A DNA stretch of 64,000 bases, taken from Labilibaculum sp. DW002 (GTDB lineage Bacteria; Bacteroidota; Bacteroidia; Bacteroidales; Marinifilaceae). The stretch's first letter is position 1. Every line of letters starts with the position of its first letter. Below the pieces are notes generated by a model. It made no database searches. It had not been told where the DNA came from and saw nothing but the letters and a program-made list of their open reading frames with translations. The DNA is taken from NCBI RefSeq assembly GCF_029029525.1, contig NZ_JAKJSC010000001.1:496001-560000 (forward strand), in the 5' to 3' direction. Positions 44,230-52,949 of this stretch are shown piece after piece. The position numbers were made by a program, and so were the translations under genes.

Positions 44230-45267
44230 ATGAGTTTATATAAATTAGTCGTACGCCCTGTTCTTCTACAGTTCGATCCGGAAAGCATTCATAAGTTTAC
44301 CTTTGGTTTTTTTAAGTTTTTTCAAAAATTTAAATTAATACGTGCAATTGTATCAGCTCAGTTTAGAATTAAACACCATTCCTTAGAAAGGCATCTTTTT
44401 GGCCTAAATTTTCCTAATCCTGTAGGATTGGCTGCAGGTTTAGATAAGAATGCCGAAGCATTCGATTTTCTGGGAAGTATGGGCTTTGGTTTTATCGAAA
44501 TTGGTACCGTCACACCTAAAGCACAAGCAGGAAACCCTCTCCCACGTCTTTTTCGCTTCGTAAATGATAAAGCCTTAGTCAACCGAATGGGGTTTAATAA
44601 CGAAGGTGTAGAAGAAGTTGTTCGGCGTTTACGCAAGAAGAGAACTCAGGTGCTTATAGGTGGAAACATTGGAAAAAATAAACTTACGCCAAACGAAGAT
44701 GCTACGAGCGATTATATCAAATGTTTTGATGCCCTCTACCCTCTTGTTGACTACTTCGTCGTGAATGTAAGCTCTCCAAACACACCAAACTTAAGAGAGC
44801 TACAGGATAAAGAACCTTTAACTGAGCTTTTAAATCAAATCATGGATTTGAATAGAAGCAAAGAGAAAACTAAGCCGGTATTGTTAAAAATCGCTCCTGA
44901 TGTAAGCGAATCGCAATTAGATGATATTATTGAAATTGTTCAGGAAACGAAAATTGATGGAATTGTCGCTACCAATACGACTATTTCAAGAGACGGATTA
45001 TCTTATCCAGATCGTAAAGTGAAAGAAATTGGAGCTGGTGGTTTAAGTGGACAACCTTTGCGTGAACGATCAACTCAAGTAATTCGCTACATTCATAAAA
45101 AATCAAAAGGTAATATCCCAATTATTGGCGTTGGCGGCATTTTAACTAAGGAAGATGCAATTGAAAAATTGAATGCAGGAGCTTCACTTGTTCAAATTTA
45201 CACTGGATTTATTTATGAAGGCCCTGCTTTGGTAAAAGCAATTAATAAAGAATTGATCCGAAAATAG
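44230..45267 (+). CDS. pyrD: Dihydroorotate dehydrogenase (quinone), class 2
   Basis: It oxidises dihydroorotate to orotate in pyrimidine synthesis and passes electrons to membrane quinone through FMN. At 345 residues it has the N-terminal helical membrane-association region of class 2 enzymes ([25 protein letters not shown]). The core follows with [29 protein letters not shown], the active-site segment [15 protein letters not shown] and the FMN phosphate site IIGVGGI. It is a single gene with its own promoter box. A quinone-linked enzyme implies a respiratory chain in this organism. Confidence 0.96.
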   Translation: MSLYKLVVRPVLLQFDPESIHKFTFGFFKFFQKFKLIRAIVSAQFRIKHHSLERHLFGLNFPNPVGLAAGLDKNAEAFDFLGSMGFGFIEIGTVTPKAQAGNPLPRLFRFVNDKALVNRMGFNNEGVEEVVRRLRKKRTQVLIGGNIGKNKLTPNEDATSDYIKCFDALYPLVDYFVVNVSSPNTPNLRELQDKEPLTELLNQIMDLNRSKEKTKPVLLKIAPDVSESQLDDIIEIVQETKIDGIVATNTTISRDGLSYPDRKVKEIGAGGLSGQPLRERSTQVIRYIHKKSKGNIPIIGVGGILTKEDAIEKLNAGASLVQIYTGFIYEGPALVKAINKELIRK

Positions 45268-45273
45268 GTACGC

Positions 45274-45324
45274 AAGAGTCTTAAAGGTCTTGAATGGTCG
45301 AAGAGTCTTAAAAGTCGAAAGGTC
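45274..45324. repeat. GTC-rich short repeat tract A
   Basis: Irregular tandem copies of an AGTCTTAAA / GGTCGAAG type unit of about 8-10 bp lie just after pyrD. A related tract lies at 48371-48417 on the far side of the DnaE-like gene. Such low-complexity tracts occur between genes in Bacteroidota. Confidence 0.45.
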
Positions 45325-45343
45325 ACTAATCATTACCCCTAAA

Positions 45344-45357
45344 TCCCCTAAAGGGGA
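45344..45357 (+). terminator. Hairpin in a CCCC-rich element after pyrD
   Basis: TCCCCT (45344-45349) and AGGGGA (45352-45357) form a 6-bp stem inside a CCCCTAAA-type sequence (45336-45365). A T-rich stretch follows. It could terminate pyrD transcription. Confidence 0.45.
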
Positions 45358-45418
45358 CTTTCCCCTTCTTTATTTCAATTTTGGGATGAATTACTAATTC
45401 ATCATTATTAATTTATAA

Positions 45419-48364
45419 TTACTTAGTTACATCTTCTAAACTCAAGTTTGGCATTCGTTCCATTTTACTCACTTCTATACTTAAAAAACCATACTCTTCG
45501 GTCACTTTTCCTTCTATGCAATAGCAACCAGGCCCACGGAAAGGAAATTCTTTGGCTACAGGTGGAAAATGAACCGTATCCAACCAATGTCCATCCAAAT
45601 CGATCCAAGTGCCAAAATACATGATTTTACCATTGCTTGCTTTCGTTGGCTTTCGATGAATTAGAAAGCCTACAATTCGAATGTAACGATTGATGAGTCG
45701 TGACAAATGGCAGACCTTTAAATCGGACGGCAATGCATCCTTAAGCAATTCAAAAGGTGATTGAATAGATAATCCTAGCAATTCAATTTCATCAAAAGCA
45801 TCTTCTAATTTATGTTTCCAAAGCTCAGGCAATTTAAATTCTTTTACTTCAGTCTGAAATAAAGTTTTCTCTGGCTTGGTTTTCTTACTATGCCCTAAAA
45901 GATAATGAGCATCCCAAAGCAATTCCTTCTTATTCTTACCACAAAATCGAAATGCTCCAGCTCTAATTAAAATGATTAGCTGTTCCAAACTAATCGGAAA
46001 TCGCGTAACAAAATTGCGTAAGCTGGTAAAAGCGCCATTCTCATTCCGCTCTACAATCAATCGCTTCCCTGTTCCTCGCTCTAAATCGCGCAACAAATAA
46101 AAACCTAACCAAATGGTTTTTCCATTAATGATATTCTCCCAAGCACTGTTGTTTACACAAGGCGCCTCCACCTCTGCTCCATGCATTACCGCATCGTGTA
46201 AATAAAGTTGTGCAGAATAAAAACCGCCTCCGTTATTTAAGGTGGCTACCATATACTCCAAAGGATAATAAGCTTTTAAATAAAGCGCCTGAAAACTCTC
46301 TACCGCATAACTTGCTGAGTGACCTTTGGCAAAGGCGTAATTGGCAAAACTCTCTATTTGCCGCCAAATATCCTGCACAATTGCATCGGCATAACCCTTT
46401 TCCTTGCAATTGGAAAAAAACTTATTCTTCACCTTAGCAAACTCATTTCGCTGCTTAAACTTCCAAGACATTCCTCTGCGCAAAACATCTGCTTCGTCTA
46501 GAGATAAACCGGCGAAATAATGTGCCACCTTAATCACATCTTCCTGATACACCATTACGCCGTAAGTTTCCTCCAAAATTCGATACAATTCGGGAATTTC
46601 CCGGCGAGCTTCTTCTCTCCTATTTTCATCCTGAAAGCGAAGGATGTATTCGCGCATCATACCGCTTTTTGCTACGCCAGGCCTAATGATAGAACTAGCA
46701 GCTACCAATCGCTTGTAATCTTCCGCTTTTAGCTTGGTTAAAAGCATTCGCATAGCAGGCGATTCCACATAAAAACAGCCAATGGCTTCTCCTTTTTTCA
46801 GCATGCGTTTTACGCGTACATTCTCCATAAACAACTTGGTGTTGTGAATATCGATATCAACACCATGATTATTTTTAATGATCGCAAGCGTATCCTTTAT
46901 TTTTCCTAAACCTCGCTGACTTAAAATATCAAATTTATGCAAGCCCAAGTCTTCGGAAATATACATATCGAACTGCGTAGAAGGGAAACCTTTGGGCATG
47001 AGCTCGGTTGCCGAATAATTGCTTATTGGCTTATCGGATATTAAAACACCACTGGAATGAATACTGCCATGACTTGGAAAACCTGCAATGTACTTACTGT
47101 AGCGAATCACCCACTTGCCATACTCGTCGGCTTCCGCCGGATTTGGATTTCTTTGCAGACGACTTATTTCCTCATCGGGCAAACCAAAAACCTTACCTAT
47201 TTCCCGAAAGGCTGATTTGTGATTAAACGTAATAAAAGTGCCCAATAAAGCCACGTGATCCCAGCCATATGTATCAAACAAATAACGGGTCACATCATCA
47301 CGATCGGTCCATGAGAAATCGATATCAAAATCGGGAGGAGAAGTTCGAAAGGGATTGATGAAACGCTCAAAGTAAAGGTCTAAGTCAACAGGGTCAACAT
47401 TTGTGATTCTTAGCAGGTAAGCAACCAAACTATTGGCTCCACTTCCTCGCCCAACATGATAGTATCCTTTACTCATAGCATACTTTACCATATCCCAATT
47501 AATCAGAAAGTAGGAACAAAAATTCAATTCTCGAATCACCTTTAATTCCTTATTTAGACGATCTAAAATCTCATCGGTTACCTGATCATATCGATACTTT
47601 AAGCCTTCAAAAGCCTTATCTTTCAACAGTTCAAAATCTTCCTCCTCCGAATTGGTAAAGCGCTTTTTGTTTTTGTTCGTACCAAATTCAAACTCCATGT
47701 TACAATTGACCAAGAGCTTTTCTGTGTTCTCAATTATCCGTGGATATTCTTGATAAATGGCCAACAATTCCTGTTTACTTCGGTATTGATTCTCAAAATC
47801 AGCTTGCTCATCTTTAGCTAGTTTGCTCAGTAAAGTATTTTTATCGATGGCACGCAATAATCGATGGATATTGTAGTCGCGTTTGTTACGGAAACTAGCT
47901 GTTTGTAAAATCACCAACTTATCTTGATGATTTTTCCATTCGGTAAATGGCAAACGCAATAAATCTTGTGGACTAACACCCATATATTCATGCTCTTTTA
48001 AATCTCTAAGTTTAGATGAAAAAGGGTAAACAACATAAGCGTGATCAAAGTTTGGAGCTTTTGCTTCAAACTCTTTTTTATCATGTAAATGTGGTGTTAA
48101 AAACTCATTGAGCTCCCGAAATCCATCTGCATTTTTTGCAATTGCCACATACTGCTGCTTTACCCCATTTCGAAAATCAACACCTACAACTGGTCGAATT
48201 CCAAATTCTTTGCTTCTTCTTACAAAATCGAGACTTGCCGCCGTGTTGTTGATATCCGTTAAGACAACAACCGAAAAGCCTCCTGAAGTAACTTCCTTTA
48301 AAAGCTCTTCGGTGGAAAGTGTTCCGTATTTAAAACTATAATAGGTATGGCAATTTAGAAGCAT
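45419..48364 (-). CDS. dnaE: DnaE-like DNA polymerase III alpha subunit, probably translesion type
   Basis: This is a C-family DNA polymerase of 981 residues, shorter than replicative DnaE (about 1160). The catalytic aspartates are present in PDFDIDF and in the HKFDIL segment, and a C-terminal OB-fold is seen (IRIVGFLIHRKPT ... YCIEGKV). The N-terminal PHP domain has lost metal ligands: the usual HxH is NCH, and TDH is TDI. Proofreading by the PHP domain is therefore unlikely. I chose the Met at 48364 (MLLNCHTYYS). The open frame to 48481 only translates a repeat tract. It lies 151 nt downstream of the Y-family polymerase gene beside a LexA-like regulator, the context of ImuC/DnaE2-type mutagenesis polymerases. 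Confidence 0.88.
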   Translation of the reverse strand: MLLNCHTYYSFKYGTLSTEELLKEVTSGGFSVVVLTDINNTAASLDFVRRSKEFGIRPVVGVDFRNGVKQQYVAIAKNADGFRELNEFLTPHLHDKKEFEAKAPNFDHAYVVYPFSSKLRDLKEHEYMGVSPQDLLRLPFTEWKNHQDKLVILQTASFRNKRDYNIHRLLRAIDKNTLLSKLAKDEQADFENQYRSKQELLAIYQEYPRIIENTEKLLVNCNMEFEFGTNKNKKRFTNSEEEDFELLKDKAFEGLKYRYDQVTDEILDRLNKELKVIRELNFCSYFLINWDMVKYAMSKGYYHVGRGSGANSLVAYLLRITNVDPVDLDLYFERFINPFRTSPPDFDIDFSWTDRDDVTRYLFDTYGWDHVALLGTFITFNHKSAFREIGKVFGLPDEEISRLQRNPNPAEADEYGKWVIRYSKYIAGFPSHGSIHSSGVLISDKPISNYSATELMPKGFPSTQFDMYISEDLGLHKFDILSQRGLGKIKDTLAIIKNNHGVDIDIHNTKLFMENVRVKRMLKKGEAIGCFYVESPAMRMLLTKLKAEDYKRLVAASSIIRPGVAKSGMMREYILRFQDENRREEARREIPELYRILEETYGVMVYQEDVIKVAHYFAGLSLDEADVLRRGMSWKFKQRNEFAKVKNKFFSNCKEKGYADAIVQDIWRQIESFANYAFAKGHSASYAVESFQALYLKAYYPLEYMVATLNNGGGFYSAQLYLHDAVMHGAEVEAPCVNNSAWENIINGKTIWLGFYLLRDLERGTGKRLIVERNENGAFTSLRNFVTRFPISLEQLIILIRAGAFRFCGKNKKELLWDAHYLLGHSKKTKPEKTLFQTEVKEFKLPELWKHKLEDAFDEIELLGLSIQSPFELLKDALPSDLKVCHLSRLINRYIRIVGFLIHRKPTKASNGKIMYFGTWIDLDGHWLDTVHFPPVAKEFPFRGPGCYCIEGKVTEEYGFLSIEVSKMERMPNLSLEDVTK

Positions 48365-48370
48365 GATTCT

Positions 48371-48417
48371 GAAGTCTAAAAGGTCAAAAAGTCGAACAGT
48401 CGAACAATCAAATAGCT
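48371..48417. repeat. GTC-rich short repeat tract B
   Basis: Tandem AGTCTAAAA/GGTCAAAA/AGTCGAAC-like units lie immediately upstream of the DnaE-like start. They resemble tract A at 45274-45324, so similar tracts flank the polymerase gene. Confidence 0.45.
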
Positions 48418-48515
48418 CAACCGAGACTCTGACAGGTCTTTCTATTCTAGCATTACGAGTAAATATTACGGTGCGCTGCACCTAACAATTTAATTTTGCG
48501 CTAACTGCTAACTGA

Positions 48516-49730
48516 TCATTCTCTTCGGTGTGCAGGAATAATTGGAGCTTGTCCATTAAAAGGGTTCATGCCACCAATGTTTTTTGATCCCATAGCAATG
48601 GCTCTTTTTACTGCATTTTGCCCGTAACGATTTCGAACATGATCCATAGCTTGATACAATTTAATTAGCTTTTCGGAGTCTTCGAATAAACGAATTTGAT
48701 AGGTTCCTCCAACCAAATTGCTAAAGCGAACTCCAATCAATCGAATGAGAACTCTGCGCTCATATACCTTATCAAATAAATCTAAAACAACTGCGATTAG
48801 CGTATGATCTAAAGATGTATAGGATATTCGCTTCTGTTTTGTGTAGGTCTGAAAATCGGAATACCGAATCTTAAGCGTCACACAAGCAGTTAGTTTGTTT
48901 CCTTTTCGCAGCTGATAAGAGAGATTTTCGGCCATAGCTACCAATAAACTACGCAATTTTACAATATCAGTAGTGTCTTTCTCAAAAGTTCGTTCGCTAG
49001 AGATGGATTTTCGCTCACTCCAAGCCACCACAGGTGTGTTATCTATTCCTTGTGCTTTCTTCCAAATTACAGCTCCGTTTTTGCCCAATACACGCTCCAT
49101 TAATTCCATGGGCATTTCCTGTACTGTTCGTATCTTCTCCACACCCATGCTTCGAAGCTTGTGGTAAGTTTTATCACCTACCATAGGAATTTTCTTTATG
49201 GAAAGCGGTGCTAAAAAAGGCATCTCATTTCCCTCAGGAATTTCGATGTGATTATTGGGCTTGGCCTCTCCGGTTCCCACTTTCGAAACGGTTTTACTTG
49301 TAGATAATCCAAAAGAAATGGGCAAATGCGTTTCCTTCAGAATGGTTTCTCTTAATTCTTTAGACCACAAGTAACTGGTCTGCACAAAACGATCCATTCC
49401 CGTAATATCAATGTAAAACTCATCAATGGAGGATTTTTCGAAAATCGGTGAACGCTCCTTTACAATTTCTGTTACCATATTCGAAAACTTACTGTACGTT
49501 CCACTATCTCCTCTGATCACAACAGCATCTGGGCATAATAGCCGAGCCATTTTCATTGGCATGGCAGAATGAATGCCATAAACACGCGCTTCGTAACTAC
49601 AAGCCGCCACAACCCCTCTATCCGACGTTCCTCCAATCAGCACTGGCCGATTGTTCAATCGACTGTCTAATAGTCGTTCACAAGACACAAAAAATGTGTC
49701 CAAATCCATATGTACTATTGTCTTTCTCAC
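48516..49730 (-). CDS. Y-family DNA polymerase (DinB/UmuC type)
   Basis: This is a translesion DNA polymerase that copies damaged templates with low fidelity. The 404-residue protein has the Y-family catalytic motifs VHMDLDTFFVSCE (first metal-binding Asp) and SSIDEFYIDIT (Asp-Glu), a helix-hairpin-helix thumb region (IPMVGDKTYHKLRSMGVEKI) and a little-finger domain. Translation probably starts at GTG 49730, which gives the usual RKTIVHMDLD start, with ATG at 49709 too close to the motif. It is divergent from the self-cleaving repressor gene and has repeats in its upstream region, so DNA-damage induction is likely. DinB or UmuC assignment is not certain. Confidence 0.92.
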   Translation of the reverse strand: MRKTIVHMDLDTFFVSCERLLDSRLNNRPVLIGGTSDRGVVAACSYEARVYGIHSAMPMKMARLLCPDAVVIRGDSGTYSKFSNMVTEIVKERSPIFEKSSIDEFYIDITGMDRFVQTSYLWSKELRETILKETHLPISFGLSTSKTVSKVGTGEAKPNNHIEIPEGNEMPFLAPLSIKKIPMVGDKTYHKLRSMGVEKIRTVQEMPMELMERVLGKNGAVIWKKAQGIDNTPVVAWSERKSISSERTFEKDTTDIVKLRSLLVAMAENLSYQLRKGNKLTACVTLKIRYSDFQTYTKQKRISYTSLDHTLIAVVLDLFDKVYERRVLIRLIGVRFSNLVGGTYQIRLFEDSEKLIKLYQAMDHVRNRYGQNAVKRAIAMGSKNIGGMNPFNGQAPIIPAHRRE

Positions 49731-49734
49731 TAAA

Positions 49735-49769
49735 TGTCGATAATTTCGTCAATAATCTGTCGATAATTT
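49735..49769. promoter_or_regulatory. Candidate SOS-type operator repeats
   Basis: Two identical copies of TGTCGATAATTT (49735-49746 and 49758-49769) flank a related CGTCAATAATC (49747-49757), all in the same orientation. They fill the 73-nt divergent promoter region and overlap the -33 position of the repressor gene. This is the best candidate binding site for the XRE-S24 protein. Confidence 0.6.
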
Positions 49770-49782
49770 AGTCTTTATTTGT

Positions 49783-49790
49783 TATCTTTG
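49783..49790 (+). promoter_or_regulatory. -7 box of the XRE-S24 repressor gene
   Basis: TATCTTTG matches TAnnTTTG, 13 nt upstream of the ATG at 49804. The region 20 nt upstream lies inside the TGTCGATAATTT repeat, which suits autorepression. Confidence 0.6.
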
Positions 49791-49803
49791 AAAAAAAGAA
49801 GCT

Positions 49804-50514
49804 ATGTTTTTTGCAGAAAATATCAAGTTCCTTCGCCAGCGAAGGAAGAAATCGCAGCTTAGTTTAGCTGATCAACTGAGCATTACACGAACCACTTTAG
49901 CAGGATACGAAAAGAGTGTTCAGCCTCCTTTTCATGTATTGATTAAATTCGCCGAATATTTCGGTGTTTCTATCGATGCCTTAGTCCGCTATAGGCTAAA
50001 AGAGCTATCTGAATTTCAGCTTTCGCAGATTGAAGATGGATTTGACATTGATGTGACAGGTAAAAAATTACGTTTGCTTACCATATCAGTAAACAAAGAC
50101 GGAGAAGAAAACATAGAAATGGTTCCCCTAAAAGCACAAGCTGGCTATACCAACAGCTATGGGGATTTGGAATTTATTGGTTCATTGCCAAAATTCACGC
50201 TTCCCTTTCTACCAAAAGATAAAACCTACCGAACTTTCCAAATACAAGGCGATTCGATGTTACCAATACCTGAAGGTGCATGGGTAACTGCTTCCTTTAT
50301 TCAAAACTGGGAACTAATTAAAGAGGGAACTCCTTGTATTATTGTAACCGAAGAAGATGGAATTGTATTTAAAGTTGTATATAAGCAATTGGAGAAAAAT
50401 CAAACATTACTTCTGGTTTCCTCTAATCGGAACTACAAACCATATGAGCTCGCTATTGGAAAAGTAATTGAAATATGGAAATTTGAAACTTTTAATGGGT
50501 TTGAGATTGAATAA
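49804..50514 (+). CDS. LexA-like repressor with XRE helix-turn-helix and S24 self-cleavage domain
   Basis: The 236-residue protein has an N-terminal XRE-type helix-turn-helix (about 5-62, LADQLSITRTTLAGYEKSV) and a C-terminal LexA/UmuD/CI-type peptidase S24 domain. The autocleavage parts are all visible: an Ala113-Gly114 bond in KAQAGY, nucleophile S151 in QGDSMLP and general base K190 in IVFKVV. The S-to-K spacing of 39 is close to that of LexA. It would be cleaved on RecA activation after DNA damage and derepress its targets. It is divergent from the Y-family polymerase gene with shared repeats at 49735-49769, which suggests control of that polymerase and itself. It may not be the cell's main LexA. 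Confidence 0.9.
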   Translation: MFFAENIKFLRQRRKKSQLSLADQLSITRTTLAGYEKSVQPPFHVLIKFAEYFGVSIDALVRYRLKELSEFQLSQIEDGFDIDVTGKKLRLLTISVNKDGEENIEMVPLKAQAGYTNSYGDLEFIGSLPKFTLPFLPKDKTYRTFQIQGDSMLPIPEGAWVTASFIQNWELIKEGTPCIIVTEEDGIVFKVVYKQLEKNQTLLLVSSNRNYKPYELAIGKVIEIWKFETFNGFEIE

Positions 50515-50562
50515 ATATGGATTTTTAACATCTGCTTAAACAGGATTCTCTAAAATAGACCG

Positions 50563-50570
50563 TAATTTTG
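50563..50570 (+). promoter_or_regulatory. -7 box of the flavin reductase gene
   Basis: TAATTTTG matches TAnnTTTG and lies about 50 nt upstream of the ATG at 50620. There is no clear -33 element. Confidence 0.4.
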
Positions 50571-50619
50571 CAACGGTTTTAATTAAATCCGAAAAAAAAC
50601 AAAACTCAAAATAAACAAA

Positions 50620-51255
50620 ATGAAAGTAGTTGCATTTAACGGAAGTCCAAAAAAAGAAGGAAACACATATCATGCATTAAAATTGGTTTGTGAACAGTTG
50701 GAGGAAAAAGGAATTGAGACAGAAATCGTAAATGTTGGCATTAAAAATGTAAAAGCATGTACTGCCTGTAATATGTGTTTTAAAAATCGAGATGAAAAGT
50801 GTATCATCAAAAATGATGATGTGAATGAGTGGATACAGAAAATGAAAGAAGCAGATGGTATTATCCTTGGTACTCCTGTTCATTATGCATCATTAAGTGC
50901 CAGTTTTAAATCTTTCTTAGACAGAGCTTTTTATGTTGCTGGAGCAAATGGAAGTCTGTTACGTCACAAAGTTGGCGCTTCGGTTGTTGCTGTTCGTCGT
51001 TCAGGAGGTTTACCAGCTTTTAACGAATTAAACAACTACCTAACCTATTCGGAGATGATGATTCCTACTTCGAACTATTGGAATGTAATTCATGGCTTGA
51101 TGCCTGGTCAGGTGGAAAAGGATGAAGAAGGGGTACAAATTATGAGAGTATTAGGTAAGAATATGGCTTATCTTCTTCAGCTTGTAGAAAACGGAAAAGA
51201 TAAAGTTGAAGCTCCTGCAATCGAAAGAAAAGTAATGACCAACTTTGTTCGATAA
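50620..51255 (+). CDS. NADPH-dependent FMN reductase / iron-sulfur flavoprotein-like
   Basis: The 211-residue flavodoxin-fold protein shows the FMN phosphate loop FNGSPKKEGNTYHAL, then a cysteine-rich segment ACTACNMCFKNRDEKC, and the flavin-contact loop GTPVHYASLSASFKSFLDR. The CxxC-xx-C-x7-C pattern is like that of iron-sulfur flavoproteins, so it may bind a cluster as well as FMN. It would transfer electrons from NAD(P)H to a quinone, nitro compound or partner protein. It is followed after 32 nt by the ferredoxin-nitroreductase gene, and the two probably form a redox operon. Confidence 0.85.
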   Translation: MKVVAFNGSPKKEGNTYHALKLVCEQLEEKGIETEIVNVGIKNVKACTACNMCFKNRDEKCIIKNDDVNEWIQKMKEADGIILGTPVHYASLSASFKSFLDRAFYVAGANGSLLRHKVGASVVAVRRSGGLPAFNELNNYLTYSEMMIPTSNYWNVIHGLMPGQVEKDEEGVQIMRVLGKNMAYLLQLVENGKDKVEAPAIERKVMTNFVR

Positions 51256-51287
51256 GTACACTAATTCCAAATCAGAAAGAATTACTG

Positions 51288-52118
51288 ATGTTAGATTTTA
51301 AAATAGAAGAAGAAAAGTGTATTGAATGTGCTTTGTGCGCTCAGGATTGTCCTGTTCGCATCATTAAAATGGATCCGAAGCCAATCATTCTTCCTAACAA
51401 AGAAAAGAACTGTTTGCAATGCCAACATTGTTTGGCCATTTGCCCAACCGGAGCTTTATCTATTTTAGGTAAAAAACCGGACGATAGTGTATTGGTTAAA
51501 GGCGAAATTCCAAAAGCGCAAACTTTAAGCCGATTAATAAAAACAAGACGTTCGATTCGAAAATACAAGCAGGAAGAAATTGAACCTGAATTGATTCAAG
51601 AATTAATGGATACTGCCTCTTATGCTCCTACAGGACATAACGACAATGCAGTTCTATTATCTTTAATTGATAACAAATCGGATTTAGAAAAGTTTCGAGA
51701 GCAAGTGTATGTTTCAATTAAAAAAGCCAAAGAAACTGGTTCTTTAGAGAAACAATACGAACACTTGTCTGTTTTTCAGAAAGTATGGGAATCGAGTAAA
51801 ACGGATATCATTTTTAGAGATGCTCCACACTTGCTGATTGCCTCGGCTCCTTCGGTTGATTCTTCTCCTGAAGCAGATTGTTTAATTACTTTAAGCTATT
51901 TTGAATTATTGGCTAATACTCATGGCATTGGCACACTTTGGAATGGTTTGGTAAAATGGGCCATTAATGATATTGATCCAAATCTTAGAGTTTTAATCGG
52001 CATTCCCGAATCGCATACAATTGGTTATGTTTTACTATTTGGAAAACCTGATGTAAAATATACCCGAAGTATACAATCTGACGGTCTAAAAATTAATCGG
52101 ATACAATTGGAAAAATAA
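51288..52118 (+). CDS. Nitroreductase-family protein with N-terminal ferredoxin domain
   Basis: The 276-residue protein begins with two 4Fe-4S motifs (CIECALCAQDCP and CLQCQHCLAICP, residues 11-60). A nitroreductase domain follows with the FMN-binding RRSIRKYKQEEI near residue 87, SYAPTGHNDN and a GIGTLWNGL loop. Such fusions reduce flavin-linked substrates with electrons from the clusters and suit anaerobic metabolism. It is probably co-transcribed with the flavin reductase gene 32 nt upstream, and a terminator follows at 52147-52173. The physiological substrate is unknown. Confidence 0.9.
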   Translation: MLDFKIEEEKCIECALCAQDCPVRIIKMDPKPIILPNKEKNCLQCQHCLAICPTGALSILGKKPDDSVLVKGEIPKAQTLSRLIKTRRSIRKYKQEEIEPELIQELMDTASYAPTGHNDNAVLLSLIDNKSDLEKFREQVYVSIKKAKETGSLEKQYEHLSVFQKVWESSKTDIIFRDAPHLLIASAPSVDSSPEADCLITLSYFELLANTHGIGTLWNGLVKWAINDIDPNLRVLIGIPESHTIGYVLLFGKPDVKYTRSIQSDGLKINRIQLEK

Positions 52119-52146
52119 ATATCAACAATATTATAAATTAAATAGA

Positions 52147-52173
52147 AACCCGAGATGAATATCATTTCGGGTT
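52147..52173 (+). terminator. Terminator after the nitroreductase gene
   Basis: AACCCGAGATGA (52147-52158) and TCATTTCGGGTT (52162-52173) form a stem with one G-T-type mismatch and a 3-nt loop, followed by CTTTTTT. Confidence 0.85.
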
Positions 52174-52361
52174 CTTTTTTGTAAAAAAACATCTCATTCC
52201 AATGATATAAAAATCAAAATTATTATTAACAATAATTAACACTCTATTATCTTTCTGCCATTCAGCATTTAGCACATCTATGTAACCAAGGATCATCCGT
52301 GTAAGATATTGTTTGCGTCATTAAATCAAGCTAAAATTGTACTGAATTTAAAAGCGTAAAT

Positions 52362-52949
52362 ATGAAAGTCGGTATAATATTATTAATGAGCATCAGTCTA
52401 TTTTTCTCGACCAATGCTGAAGCAAATAAGAAAGATATGAAAGAAGAAAAAAAAGAGTATCCAAGAGCTTTTTCCCATATTGGAATCACAGTTCCAGATT
52501 TGGATAAAGCTGTAGCATTTTACACCGAAGTGATGGGATTTTATATTATTATGCCACCTACCGAGGTTGTTGAGGAAAATGAGACTGCAATTGGTCAAAT
52601 GTGTATCGATGTGTTTGGCAAAGGATGGGAAACATTTCGCATTGCTCACCTCTCAACGGGTGATCGAATAGGAATTGAATTGTTTGAATTTAAAGAAAGT
52701 AAAGAACAGAAACCAACATTTGAACCCTTCAAGACTGGATTGTTTCACTTCTCGGTTCAGGATCCTGACGTAGAAGGCTTGGTTGCCAAAATTGTTGAAC
52801 ATGGTGGAAAGCAACGCATGCCAATCAGAGAATATTATCCAGGAGATAAACCTTACCGTATGTGTTATGTAGAGGATCCTTTTGGTAATGTTTTTGAAAT
52901 TTATTCTCACTCCTACGAATTGCATTATTCACCCGGAGCGTATAAGTGA
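52362..52949 (+). CDS. VOC-family (glyoxalase/dioxygenase superfamily) protein with signal peptide
   Basis: The 195-residue protein has an N-terminal signal peptide (VGIILLMSISLFFSTNAEA), a charged linker and one VOC module of about 140 residues. Visible paired motifs are FSHIGITVPDLDKAVAFYTEVMGF and, in the second half, GLFHFSVQDPDVEGLV and CYVEDPFGNVFEIYSH. The H/E metal ligands of the family appear in these positions. Export of a VOC protein is uncommon and suggests a periplasmic ligand or lactone substrate, unknown here. It converges with and overlaps the HxlR regulator gene by 25 nt at the 3' end. Confidence 0.82.
   Translation: MKVGIILLMSISLFFSTNAEANKKDMKEEKKEYPRAFSHIGITVPDLDKAVAFYTEVMGFYIIMPPTEVVEENETAIGQMCIDVFGKGWETFRIAHLSTGDRIGIELFEFKESKEQKPTFEPFKTGLFHFSVQDPDVEGLVAKIVEHGGKQRMPIREYYPGDKPYRMCYVEDPFGNVFEIYSHSYELHYSPGAYK

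Noticed and set aside
45274-48417. CRISPR array suggested by the GTC-rich repeats
   Set aside because: Units are short, irregular and without unique spacers of constant length, and no cas genes are present.
48365-48481. N-terminal extension of the DnaE-like polymerase to 48481
   Set aside because: The extra residues only translate the GTC-rich repeat tract, while the family start motif begins at 48364.
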